From assembly GCA_948567375.1 (NCBI GenBank), contig OX419756.1, positions 31,386,333 through 31,450,332 of the forward strand: DNA of 64,000 bases, read 5' to 3'. The first letter of the stretch is position 1; each line of letters opens with the position of its first letter. Shown one piece after another: positions 44,271 to 55,249 of the stretch. The DNA comes from Lunularia cruciata (Eukaryota; Streptophyta; Marchantiopsida; Lunulariales; Lunulariaceae). Under the pieces are notes generated by a model, which saw only the letters and a list, made by a program, of their open reading frames with translations, had not been told where the DNA came from and did no database searches. The position numbers and the translations under genes were made by a program.

Positions 44271-45053
44271 TATAATACTCAGAGGACAAGAGAAGAGAGA
44301 AAACACAAATTTCACACTCAAACATTTGATGCCCCAAAGGAGCACCTTCTCTTTATTATATAGACAAAGAGGATCTCCTCCAAGGAAGATCCACCATAGG
44401 ATTGGGCACACATATAGGTGACATGTCAGCAAGCTCCACCCTTGGATTACTTACTTGGATATGTAACATGTCGATCTAGGTCCTATCTGGTTGGTTTAAC
44501 AAGCTTTGACTAAAGGGAATCTTTTAGAGAATCTTAGAATCATAGTGGGTAAGGTACCATTGGAAAGCTCTCAACAAGACAAACCAGGGAGGAAGGAATG
44601 CTAGCCTATCCTTTGTTGGGGGGGGGGGGGGGGGTTGTACATTTTTAGGCCTAATTTTTCTGTTTAGGCCTCCAAAATTGCCTTCAAAGATTTCAAGCAT
44701 ATTTTGGTTCCTACTCTATTAGTAGAAGTCCCCTTTTGGTGATACCTCTTTCTAATTTGTTTAGTACATCATGTGTAACATTCTTCCAGATGTTACCAAA
44801 TCAATTCTCACCTTTAAATCATATGTCTAGCTATTGGTTCTAAGGTTTTCAAGTCTATTCTCACCTTTAAATCATATGTCTAGCTATTGGTTCTAAGGTT
44901 TTCAAGTCTATTTTGGTTTCTGCCCTATTAGTAGAAGTACTCTTTTGGTGATACTTCTATCTGATCTATTTTGACCATCATGTGTAACATCATTCTAGAT
45001 GTTACTAAACCAAATTTCATATTTAGATCATATGGCTAGCTCTTGATATTACA
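44271..45053 (-). repeat. LTR-B1 (3' LTR of element B)
   Basis: 783 bp, TATAATACTC ... GATATTACA (the expected initial TG is mutated). It contains a 17-G homopolymer (44,618-44,634) and a 53-bp tandem duplication (about 44,804-44,909). Neither is in LTR-B2. Confidence 0.9.
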
Positions 45054-45070
45054 GACCTCCCTCCTTTTAA
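45054..45070 (-). other. polypurine tract of element B
   Basis: On the minus strand AAAAGGAGGGAGGTC immediately precedes LTR-B1 (TGTAATATC). This is the usual plus-strand priming site. Confidence 0.8.
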
Positions 45071-45415
45071 GACGTAACATCCTTGTTATGCAATTGTTGC
45101 TCAAACACTTGCACCAACACCGGTCCATGTGTCAAGTTGGTGGCAGGATCTCTGGTTGCTTCATAGAGGGGGTAGCCTTTCTATTGCATTAGATAGTCCA
45201 CCCGCGGATGGTGAGTGCCATGCATGCATTTTTGGAGAATACGCTCCACTTCATATTCCTCTATGCCATCAATGAGTGTCAAACAAGGTCAAATGTCGTG
45301 TAGAATGACCTTGGCCTGATTGGGGAGCAAATTTGCATAATAGAGAAACATGGAACACAAGATGGATCTTCATGTGTGGTGGTAGCTCAAGGTGATAGAC
45401 CACAACGCTAACTCG

Positions 45416-46609
45416 TCAAAGAATCAAGAAATGCCCAATAAAACAAGGTCCAAGCTTATGAGGTCCAACAAATGTGAGGTTGGTTGTAAATAGCCACACT
45501 TGATCCCCAACATTGAACTCCATGTGCCTACGGTGTGCATCAACATACATCTTTTGTTGATTTTGCACAATTTGTAATCTGTGCTTGGCCCTTTCCACAA
45601 CTTGTTGGATTCTAGAAACAAATGTGTTGATTGCATCAACCTTGGTAGCCACTTGACGGATCTTCATCAAGCTAGAAGGTATGAAGGGATGCTCACCATA
45701 CATGAGGAAGAATGGAGTGACTTGGGTGGATGCATTCATTGAATTGTTATAAGCAAATTCCACCAATGGGAGTAGGGTGTCCCACCTCTCTTGCTCTTCT
45801 AAGGTGAAGCCACGTAACATGTCTTCAATTGTGCAATTAGCCCGCTTTGTTTGTCCATCTTTTTGTAGGTGGTAAGCTGTGGACATGGCCAACTTGGTTT
45901 TGAAGAAACCAAAGAGTGTTTGCCAAAAAGAACTGGTGAATTGAGTGCCTCTATCAATAATGAGTACTCTAGACAAGCCATGGTAAGAGAAGACTGCATC
46001 TAAGTATAATTGAGCTAGTTGTGGAGCGGTCACAACCTTGGTGGTAGGGCATATATGAATCATTTTGATGAGCTGGTCCACAAAAACCACGATGGAGTCA
46101 AACCCTGAGGTGGTCTTGGGTAATTCACAAACGAGATCCATACTCACTTGTTCTTAATGTTGGGTAGGAGTGGAGAGAGGTTGAAGGAGCCCTGCAAGAG
46201 CTTGATTAGAAGCTTTGTTCTATTGACAATGTAGGCAACTACGCACATATTCCATCACATCATTGCTCATCTTGAGCCAATAGTAATGGCGTTGAACTGC
46301 ATCCAAGGTCTTGTCCACTCCAACATGACCTGCAATGGCCAAATCATGACATTTTGCTAGAATGGTGGTGCATAATTCTGGGACATTTGGGATCCATAAT
46401 CTGCCATCATGAAAGGTGAGTCCTTGGGTGCTAGTGATGCCTTTGGGTGATTGCGCTTCTACAATTTGTGGATCAATTTTTGTAGCAGCCAGAATCTTTG
46501 GCCAGAATTCAAGGTTAATCTTACCCTCTATCACCAAGTTGTTGGCTATTGGCATGTGGGTGAATGCATCTGCAAGTTGCTTCTTACCTTCCATGTAGGT
46601 CATTGTCAT
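45416..46609 (-). pseudogene. integrase of element B
   Basis: The zinc-binding domain (46,220-46,400) shows the H-H-C-C pattern in HDLAIAGHVGVDKT...CLHC. The core (45,416-46,147) begins with VSMDLVCELP (first Asp), then LIIDRGTQFTS (second Asp). The third acidic site reads DGQTKRAN where related elements have DGQTERVN, so the catalytic Glu is Lys. The C-terminal part has FNVGDQVWLFTTNL and HKLGPCFIGHF. Stops separate the two domains near 46,150-46,220. No chromodomain follows. Confidence 0.85.
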
Positions 46610-46649
46610 GTTGAAGCATTGTCGCCACTTTGCCCATCAAATCTAGCGA

Positions 46650-47900
46650 TGAGATAGATCCTTTTGCATCTCAAGGTAGACTAGAGGTTTGTGGTCTGTC
46701 TCTCTTACAAATGCATTCTCACCCAGATAGTGCTTCCAATGCTTGGTTGCCAAAACAATAGCCAACTCTTTTTGTTCTATGGTGTGGTAATTGCACTCTG
46801 CCAATAACAACTTTCAAAAGAAATATGCAATTGGATGCCATCCGTCATGCCACTCTTGTTGTACGACTACTCCTATTGCTACACCTCATGCAGCTATAGC
46901 CAACTTGATTGGATGTTTTGGGTCATACCACTTCAAGATTGGTGCATGTAGCAAGGCGGCTTTCAATTCTTGAGAGGCCAACTCTTGTGCGGTTCTCCAT
47001 GTCCACTTCTTCCCATTGCCAAGTAGTGTCGTTAAAGGCTATGCAACCTTGGAGAAGTCCTTGACAAATCTACGATAGAATCCCATCAACCTCAAGAAGC
47101 TCTTGAGTTGAGTCTGATCTTGTAAGACACTCTATTTTTGAATGACCGCTTTTTTATCTATCAATACTTGAATGCCCTCTACACTTACTCTATGCTCCAA
47201 GTAGTCTACTTCAGACTTGCCAAACTCACACTTTGAGATTTTGGGGTACAATGAATTTTGTCTTAGAATCTGGAGGACCTCTTGTAGATGTTGTTTATGT
47301 TCCATCATTGTGCTATTGTATACTAAGATGTCGTCCAAGAAGACGATAATAGACTTATCTAAGTATAGATGAAATATGTCGTTCATTAGACTCATGAAAG
47401 TTGCAAGTGCATTGGTGAGGCCAAAAGGCATCACAAGATACTCGAAGTGGCCATACCTAATTCAAAAGGCAGTTTTATATACATCTTCCTCTAAAATTTG
47501 GATTTGATTGCAACCACTCTACAAGTCCAATTTGGTGAAGTATCTTGCTCCATAGAGTTGATCAAACAGGTCATCCATGCGAGGTAAGGGGTATTTTTTT
47601 CTTCACTATTTGCTGATGGAGACCCCGATAGTCAATGCACATGCGCATTGTACCATCCTTCTTCTTCACAAACAAGACAAGAGTTCCACATGGTGATATG
47701 CTAGGTTGGATGAACCCTTTTTGCAGCATCTCCTCAATTTGAATCTTACACTCCTCCAACTCATGAAGTGATAGGCAATATGGGGCCTTACAAGGAGGTG
47801 TCTTCCTCAAGAGTGTCTCAATTTTATGATCTACTCTCCTTTTTGGTGGTAATCATGAGGGTAGATCATCGGGAAAGACATCTTGAAATTCATCTACCAC
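46650..47900 (-). pseudogene. reverse transcriptase-RNase H of element B
   Basis: RT begins at 47,810 ([20 protein letters not shown]), with [21 protein letters not shown], then MPFGLTNALATF and the catalytic FLDDILVY (47,132-47,434). The linker MGFYRRFVKDFS and the RNase H region PIAYFF.KLLLAECNYHTIEQKELA follow. At least five in-frame stops and a frameshift near 47,580 inactivate it. Confidence 0.85.
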
Positions 47901-48164
47901 ATCCTTCAATTTCTCAAGAATTTGTCTATCAAGTTATGCACTTTGGACTTCTCTTATTAGACCCATGAAACATCTATCGGTCTTACAAACAATTGTTGTC
48001 CCTATGACATATAGAGACAGTTCCTACCTGTGTAATTTTTCTTTAACCCCAATGATTGACCATTGGTGGGTTCTCACTACTTTCTTCCTCCAATCTACCA
48101 TAGGGTTGTAATGCTCCATCCATGGCATGCCTAAGATTGCATCATAATGAGCTAATTGTATCAC

Positions 48165-48506
48165 TCACCTCTCAATTGCTTCCTGATATTCTCCTATGGA
48201 GAGTGTTACCCATTTAGGTAATGATTCAATCCTCTCTGTTTGCCCGTTAGGTAACTCTACTTCTTCACTCCCATCTCTCTCTAGATCCAATCCCAATCTT
48301 ATTGCAACAAAGCAAGACAAGAAATTCTCTATTGCTCCTGAATCTATTAATACTCTCACTTGATTGCCTTCTAGGATTCCATTCACAACAATCAATTGTG
48401 AGGTTGCCTTTTGGGACCTTTGACTTTGCACATTTGTCTTCTTCCTTCCCTCACTTCTCTGTTTCCTTATTGAGCTAGTAAGGCTGCGAGGTAAATTTAT
48501 TGGCAA
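48165..48506 (-). pseudogene. aspartic protease of element B
   Basis: RVLIDSGAIENFLS carries the D-S-G active site, with LPNGQ about 40 residues later as usual. This segment is open for 113 codons, one of the better kept parts of the element. Confidence 0.8.
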
Positions 48507-49585
48507 TCTTCATTTTCTGAAGTGATTTCCACCTCCTCATCTTCAATGTGCCTCTCCATGTTGTTCAAAGATTGCTTATACAAAGGCCAAGGGCCTCTAG
48601 GAAAATGAGTGTGACAATTGGTAGATATGTGTCCAATACGGCCACTATTGTAACAATAGCGTTGTTCTCCTTGAGTTACTTCTCCTTGTGGGACTCCATC
48701 TCTTTGTTCTTCTACCCATCCACGCTCTCCTCAAAGTGGTCATGCTCCTCAATCTTGAAATCAAAGGTTGCCCAATTCCATTGGTACTAGTCCACCCATG
48801 TGTGGCATTTCTACTTGATAATGTTGAGGTGGCACTACTCCTTCACCTCCACCCAATGCTCTTGCTATTCTCTATGCACAAGCAATGGCTTCAAATACCA
48901 TGCAAGGATTTTGCACCATGACTTCTTGGTGAATCCGCTCCTTCAACCCTTGTTTGAAATTGTCAAGAGCCTTTGTTGGACTCATGTCTATTATTGAAAC
49001 TTGTAGATCTAAAAATGCCTCCATATACTCTTGTATGTTGTTCTTTTGTCTCAATCCCCATAGTCAGGTTTGGGCCATCTGCATGAAATCCACCGATTGG
49101 AAATTCTTCAGCAATCCTTCTTGCATTGTTGTCCACATGACCTCCCTTCTCTTTGCCAACATAGATCATTCCCAAGCATCATACCATGTGAGGGCTTTAT
49201 TGGTCAAGTATCCACATGCAAACACACTTATAGCATACTCCGTGATCTCTGTTGAGAACAATCGGAAATATCAATTCATTCTCAAGATCCAATTTTCCAC
49301 TACTCCCATCGTACGTTGCTCCTTTTAAGGCTCAATGTTGCAGTTCTTCTTCATCTAGAGTAGCAATATCATTTCATTGTTGATAGGGTTCATAGACACA
49401 AGTGCCTCTCCAAGTACTTTTGTTGCAAGTATTGGGTTTTGAGACGGCTCTTCTTCTTGCATTGCTTGATTGTTCTTGAGGATCTACACTTGACTTTGTA
49501 ATGTCTCCATGGTCATCTTAATCTCTCAAAATTCATTCAACATCCTTTGCATTCCTTGCACCAGCTCTTGCAATTGCAGATCCAT
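48507..49585 (-). pseudogene. gag of element B
   Basis: Starts MDLQLQELVQGMQRML at 49,585. The gag core includes LTNKALTWYDAWE, NIQEYMEAFLDLQ and FKQGLKERIHQEV (48,872-49,330). The knuckle reads CYNSGRIGHISTNCH, with the second Cys replaced by Ser. About eight stops. Confidence 0.8.
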
Positions 49586-50176
49586 GGTTCTTGTAACACT
49601 TAATTGCTAATGTCTACTTCAATATAGAGTCAATATGATCACTTTGGAAGGTGCACAAACTATCTAAACTACCATTGTGACCTCAGAAGCTATCACTCGT
49701 TGATAATACTCCTCACCAAAATTCCTAACCACAAAATCTCTAAACATCACTTTCGGTCTCACTACATAACGGATTTCTACTTGAGTGTTGAAAGGGAGAG
49801 GATTTGGGACACTCATATCCATATCATCCTAGTAGAATGTAGATTGTCAAATCCCAATCACTGTCATATATCACCACATGTAGAATAACCGGGTTTGGTG
49901 AGTTCATCACCCTGTCCATGAAATCTGCACCAAAGTGATAAACTAGTGATACCTTCATTTGCTCATGATGGATGTACATAACCTTGATATGGAATGGATT
50001 TGAGAATGGAAAGCTAGGTGCAGGAAATTATCCTCCCGGTGCATCCATCCCATCCGCTCTCTGAAGTCCTTCCTAAGTCTAGCAATTACTCTATGTTCTC
50101 TACCTCAAATTACTCAGTTTCAGTAGTTCATGCTTTTCCAAGAGGGGCGATCCACTCTTTTGGACTAAAACACTCG

Positions 50177-50188
50177 CTCAAATACCAT
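50177..50188 (-). other. primer-binding site of element B
   Basis: On the minus strand TGGTATTTGAGC directly follows LTR-B2 (…GTATTACA plus one A). It is a two-mismatch version of the initiator-Met site. Confidence 0.85.
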
Positions 50189-50926
50189 TGTAATACTCTG
50201 GGGACAAGAGAAGAGGGAAAACAAAAATTTCACACTCAAACATTTGATGCACCAAAGGAGCACCTTCTCTTTATTATATGGACAAAGAGGATCTCTTCCA
50301 AGCAAGCTCCACTATAGGATTAGGCACACAGATAGATGACATGTTAGCAAGCTCAACCCTTGGATTACTTACTTGGATGGGTGACATGTTGGTCTAGGTC
50401 CTATCTAGTTGGTCAAACAAGCTTTGACCGAAGGGAATCTTTTATGGAATCTTCTTATAGGAATCTTAGAATCACATGGGTAAGGTACCATTGGAAAGCT
50501 CTCAATGAGACAAACCAAGAGGAGGGAAGGCCAACATCTCCTTTTTTGGGGACTATTTGCATATTTTTGTGGCCTAATTCATCCACTTAGGCCTTCAAAA
50601 TTGCCTTCAAAGATTTCATGCATATTTTGGTTCCTACTCTATTAGTAGAAGTCCCCTTTTGGTGGTGATACTTATTTCTGATCTGTTAATTCCATCATGT
50701 GTAACATCCTTCGAGATGTTACCAAACCAATTCTCACCTTTAAAGCATATGTCTAGCTATTGGTTCTAAGGTTTTCAAGTCTATTTTGGTTTTTGCACTA
50801 TTAATAGAAGTACTCTTTTGGTGATACTTCTATCTGATCTATTTTAACCATCATGTGTAACATCATTCTAGATATTAACAAACCAAATTTCACATTTAGA
50901 TCATATGGCTAGCTCTTGATATTACA
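50189..50926 (-). repeat. LTR-B2 (5' LTR of element B)
   Basis: 738 bp, TGTAATACTC ... TGATATTACA, with perfect TGTAATA/TATTACA ends. It differs from LTR-B1 at about one position in ten over the first 170 bp by eye, indicating an old insertion. TATA-like TATATAATAAAG appears on its sense strand near 50,275 in degenerate form. Confidence 0.95.
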
Positions 50927-50931
50927 GCTTC

Positions 50932-51237
50932 ACTTGCAAAGTACAATATCTAATCGAGGTTGTAGGATTTTGGTTGATTTTGGAAGTTTGGAGAATTACA
51001 TGTCTTTGCAAGTAGCAAAGGAATTGAGTATTTCTATTAAGCCAATAATTAGAAGAAGATTGATGATGGCGGATGGTAGAAAGGGTTTTGCATTTCATAC
51101 CTCACATCCTATTACCTTCAAGATTAGAAAGGAGTATTTGGAGTGTATGCAATTTGTAATGGTACCTCTACACTACAATGTCATTCTAGGACTACTTTGG
51201 CTTGAACGTCATAAGGTTCAATTTTATTGGACCCAAT
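50932..51237 (+). pseudogene. aspartic protease of element C
   Basis: LQSTISNRGCRILVDFGSLE carries D-F-G where the active site should be D-S-G or D-T-G. It continues with MMADGRKGFAFHT and HYNVILGLLWLERHK. Since the frame is otherwise open, a point mutation in the catalytic triplet is likely. Confidence 0.75.
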
Positions 51238-51596
51238 GACAAATTCAAGTACAATACCAAGGTAGGAATTTCTGATTAGGTTGTCTGGCGCCTCTAAGTA
51301 AGACACCTAAAAGTAATTAGTCCCACGGTGTGAAGTTTGTCAAGAAGGTAGCCATAGAGCAAGCCTTGAAGGGGGATGAGTCCCAAGATGGGAATTTTAC
51401 TAGGAAGGCAGCCATGGAGCAAGCTTGGAAGAAAGATGAGTCCCTAGATGGGAAGTTTGTTAGTGAAGCAACCATAGAGTAAGCTTTGTAGGAAGATAAG
51501 TTTGTTTTTGCAGTTTGGATCAAGCCGATTGCACAAGGAAAATCTGAGGAGGGCCAAGAGCCTCATCAAGCAATGGTTGATAAGATAGTTTAGGAG
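51238..51596 (+). repeat. linker of element C with a short internal repeat
   Basis: Three tandem units of about 60 bp contain AAGATGAGTCCC..GATGGGAA.TTT..TAG.GAAG.CAGCCAT.GAGCAAGC, seen at about 51,317, 51,380 and 51,437. They encode an imperfect repeat in the protease-RT linker. Confidence 0.6.
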
Positions 51597-52666
51597 TTTG
51601 CGGACATGTTTCTGGATGATATGCTGAAGGGAATACCCTCCAATCATGGTATGCCCTTCAAGATTGAGTTATTAATAAGGGGTATTCTAATGAGTAGACC
51701 AATCTATCGGCTCTCACCAAAGGAGTTGGGGGAGTTGCAAACAACACTTTTAGAGTTGCTGGAGAAGGAATTCATACAACATAGCACCTCTCCTTGGGGA
51801 GCACCGTTACTATTTGTTTTGAAGAAGGATGGAAGCCTTCATTTTTGTATTGATTACCTAGGCTCAATAAGCAAACAGTGAAGAATGCATATCCATTGCC
51901 TTAGATTGATGACTTGCTTGATCAATTGGATGGAGCACAATATTTTTCCAAGTTAGATCTTTGTAGCAGCTATTGGCAAATCCCCATTGATAGGAAGGAT
52001 GTGCAAAAGACTACCTTTCACACAAGGTATGAGCATTTTGAGTGAAGAGTTCTACCTTTCATGCTCACTCATGCTCTAGTAGTCTTCATCGATTAGATGC
52101 ATCAAGTGTTGGATGGACTATTGAATTGCTATGTGGTGATGTTCTTGGATGATATCTTAATCTGTAGCAAGATAGAGGTAGATTAGGTGAATCATATGCA
52201 AGAAGTCCTAAGACAACTACGACAATAGAAATTTTATTATAAGAAGTCAAAGTGTGCCTTTTGGCAAAATGAAGTTACCTTCTTGGGTCACAAGATCTCA
52301 TCGGAGGGGATCAAGATGGAAGAGGAGAAAATCAAGGCCATTACTTATTGGCCTACTCCGAAGGATGCTACCAAAGTACAAGCATTTAATGTATTGGCCA
52401 ATTTTTACCGACAGTTCATCCATTATTATGCTCATGTGGTTGCATCATTGATTGACCTCTTGGGGAAGAACTTGAGCTTCTAGTGGACCACCAAGAACAA
52501 AGAATCATTCCAAAAGTAAAAACACATGGTGTCTTCAAGGCCCATTCTTCAACCATATGATCCTCAGCTACTCTATGTGGTTGATTTTGATACTTCTAAC
52601 TTTGTAATTGGAGGAGTGTTGCAAAAAGAATTCCTAGATGGACTTCATCCCATTGCCTTTTTGTCT
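51597..52666 (+). pseudogene. reverse transcriptase and start of RNase H, element C
   Basis: RT has [20 protein letters not shown], a YFSKLDL-type box, the catalytic MFLDDILI, then FLGHKISSEGIKMEEEKIKA and the RNase H start (LLYVVDFDTSNFVIGGVLQ, GLHPIAFLS). It breaks off at FLS and joins LTR-C2. Stops lie near 51,879, 52,044, 52,095, 52,183 and 52,480. Confidence 0.85.
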
Positions 52667-52670
52667 TGCC

Positions 52671-53082
52671 TAGTTAATAAGGCTAACAAAGTAGAGGATA
52701 AGCCAAATTAGCCTAGAATATTCTAGAAGTATATAAGAAGCTTCTTGGGAAGCTTCTTGGCTAGCTTAGCTTGCATCCCAAGTAGGTAGCTTCTAGAGGG
52801 AAGCTTCTAGAAGCTTCCAACTACCTTAGCTTGCACACCAAGTAAGCGGCTTCTAGAGGAAACTTCTTGAGAAGCTTTTCAATTAACTTGCCTTGCACTC
52901 AAAGAAAGCGGCTCAAGGAAACTTCTTGAGAACTTTCTTAAGAAGCTTCTCAAGAGCCTTGTAGGATCCCTATAAATAGAAGAGCCAAAACTCATGCTAG
53001 GCATTTGGAGTTTTCACTCATTCAAGTGTCCCAATGTGAGTTTCCATTCTCCTATTTTTCACCTTGGTCTTGGTCTTTTACA
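52671..53082 (+). repeat. LTR-C2 (3' LTR of element C), first ~25 bp missing
   Basis: It aligns to LTR-C1 from TAGTTAATAAGGCTAAC onward and ends GGTCTTTTACA, followed by the TSD. TATA box at 52,970-52,979 (CTATAAATAG). It has perfect four-unit heat-shock element GAAgcTTCtaGAAgcTTC at 52,800-52,817 and further GAAnnTTC pairs, including one at 52,942-52,949 just upstream of the TATA box. Confidence 0.9.
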
Positions 53083-53087
53083 TGGCT

Positions 53088-54017
53088 AGTCTCCTCTCAT
53101 GAGTCCTTGACTGCAACTCTTTCTTGATTAGTCTATTCTCCCACTCAATAAGAAGGCACTCTTGAGTCCTAAACAACAACTTCTCTTGGGCTATTCTACT
53201 CTCACTCTCAATAAGTAGGTGCTACTCATCTATCAAATACAACTCTTGCTTTGCTACTACTTGTCACTCTCAACAAGACCATGTTACATCTCTCCCAAAG
53301 AGGTTATGCCTCTTCCTCATGTCCTAATGTCTCTAATAGAAGTATCTCATATTCACTCTCTACTCTCTCATTGTGTAATGGGTCATATACACTATCCCTG
53401 CTCATAACTCTACAATCAAAACAAGGATCCTCTATGAGGCCATATTGGGGATGATGATTTATGCTTAAACCTTTTAAAATTATCAAACCAAGTACATAAA
53501 TAAAATAGACACACAAGAATGATAACACAAAAACAATTCTTTTGTCTGAGTAGATGTTGAGTACATGCAAAGAAAACATAGACTTTTCTAAATCTAATAT
53601 AAAACTAAACTCCCACTCATCCTCCCTCACATGCTCATCCTCATGACCCTCTCCCTTGGTGAGCTCAAGCTCTTAGATATTATGGATGAAGCTCTCCTCC
53701 TCCTCACTCATGCTATTGTATATCACCTCATCCTCACATATGAACCCTCTCTCCATCAACAAATGAGTGAGGAACTATCCTAGAAATGTCACCTTGAAGC
53801 ATTTCCTATCTAGATGATGAAGCTACCTATGTATAACAACCAATTTTTGCTCAGCAGCTTGTAGAATCATTTCTACCCAATCATAATCCTCCAAAGTAGA
53901 GCTAGCTATCTTAGTCTTCATGGCAAAGATGATGTTCTCATGTACCATCTTTAGTCTCCTCAAAGGAATGAGAAGTGAAAAATCATTGAAAGAAGTGTCA
54001 AGAGGCAATATATCCAC
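53088..54017 (-). pseudogene. coiled-coil ORF interrupted by element C, 5' part
   Basis: Minus strand. N-terminal side 53,823-54,017 (SLLIPLRRLKMVHENIIFAM, TLEDYDWVEMILQAAEQKL). Decayed sequence follows, then Glu/Leu-rich repeats (HLLIESESRIAQEKLL, ECLLIEWENRLIKKELQ) up to HERRLA at the insertion site. The frame continues in the segment left of element C. Several stops. Unknown family. Confidence 0.45.
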
Positions 54018-55140
54018 ATTGTCATGCCAAATACCTCCTCATGGTACAATCTCTCACTATGAACCAATCCTCCACCAAACTTTGAGGCATGGTCTTCCTC
54101 CTTCCCATACTCTTCCTATGAAAAAAATGCTTCCCTTATCATCTATGGTGTACAAATGAGCCATCTACTACCAATCCTCCTAAGTGTGTATTCCTATCCT
54201 AAACTCCCAAACTCAATGCCAATTAGCACTTGCAACTCAAGGTAACTAAGTGGTTTACAAAAGTAAAGTTTCCACTCTTGGTTTTCCTTCATACATAGTG
54301 GTAAAAAAAGTCTCTTCTTAGTTCTATTTAGGATGAGTAAAGAAAGGTAAGACTACCTTATCCATGAGATAGATGATAAAAGAAATACTCAATCACAAAG
54401 AAGGTCCCAAGGATGTTGGACAATCACCTTTATTATGAGATATTATGTTCCTAGAGAGTGGGTGAAATTTTAACATAAGGATGAGATATATGGTAAGAGC
54501 ATGATATACAACCATCCCAAGTTCATATTATCTTGATTTTAGATGAAAAAGGTTGTTTTTAATGCAAGGAAAGACCAATTCATTTTCCTTTGCTACTTAG
54601 CTAAATTAAAGAGCAATGAGGTTTAGAAATGTAACCTTGTTAAATAGCTTCAATCTATTGTTCAAGATTAGTTAACCAATGATAGGGTAAAGCACTATGA
54701 TGATGATGGAGAAGGAAAAATTAATCAAGCAAAGCTCTTGAGAGATACTTGACCTTTAGTTAACCTCAAGAATACGTAAGTAAAAGGAGCATAATTTAAC
54801 ATTCAATACCTATAGTGATATGCATAATTTAATAAAGAAGTAGGCCTTCCCAAGAGAAACAAAGTAATAGTTGAAATTAGAGGAAAATCATTGAGCAAAT
54901 AGTAATTTGCACTTGAAAGCAAAGAGGAACTATCGTACATGTAAGAAACATATTTGAGAAATGAGAACAAAAGCCATTAAAAATAGTTATCTCAAACCCA
55001 CTAAGTAGGGAAGTGAGAAAGTGCATATGAAAGGCAAGCATGATCATATGCAAGAAGAATTGGAGTGAATCTAAGCAATAGCATACATAAGAAAAAAAAC
55101 AATATCATAGAAGTAAAACAAAGAAATAACATCAACATTA
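54018..55140. other. AT-rich, no gene recognised
   Basis: No domain-bearing ORF on either strand. Likely continuation of the old repeat into which element C inserted. Confidence 0.4.
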
Positions 55141-55155
55141 TGCAATTTGAAAGAG

Positions 55156-55204
55156 CATGTGCAACCTACGCATACTACAATGCATGGTATGTGCAGGTTG
55201 CATG
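55156..55204. repeat. imperfect stem-loop
   Basis: CATGTGCAACCTACGCATAC pairs with GTATGTGCAGGTTGCATG (a few mismatches) around an 11-nt loop. Confidence 0.5.
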
Positions 55205-55249
55205 TTAGGTTTAGGACCAGCATGGCTGGTATTGCTAGAGATTTGATTG

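Larger units (their letters stand above)
44271..50926 (-). mobile_element. complete but defective Ty3/gypsy element B
   Basis: 6,656 bp, minus strand, flanked by TSD GCTTC. From its 5' end: LTR-B2 (50,189-50,926), PBS (50,177-50,188), gag (about 48,507-49,585), protease (48,165-48,506), RT/RNase H (46,650-47,900), integrase (45,416-46,609), polypurine tract (45,054-45,070), LTR-B1 (44,271-45,053). Domain order PR-RT-RH-IN is gypsy. Numerous stops and lost catalytic residues make it non-autonomous. It is the youngest layer of the nest. Confidence 0.95.
42608..53082 (+). mobile_element. Ty3/gypsy element C, interrupted by element B and internally deleted
   Basis: Order on plus: LTR-C1 (42,608-43,023), PBS TGGTATCAGAGC (43,025-43,036), gag (43,299-44,270), [element B], protease (50,932-51,237), RT-RNase H start (51,597-52,666), LTR-C2 (52,671-53,082). 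The 5-bp TSD TGGCT on both sides defines the insertion. RNase H stops abruptly at the HPIAFLS motif and LTR-C2 begins about 25 bp into the LTR, so one deletion removed the rest of RNase H, integrase, PPT and the LTR tip. The two LTRs differ by roughly a tenth by eye, so the insertion is old. Confidence 0.9.
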
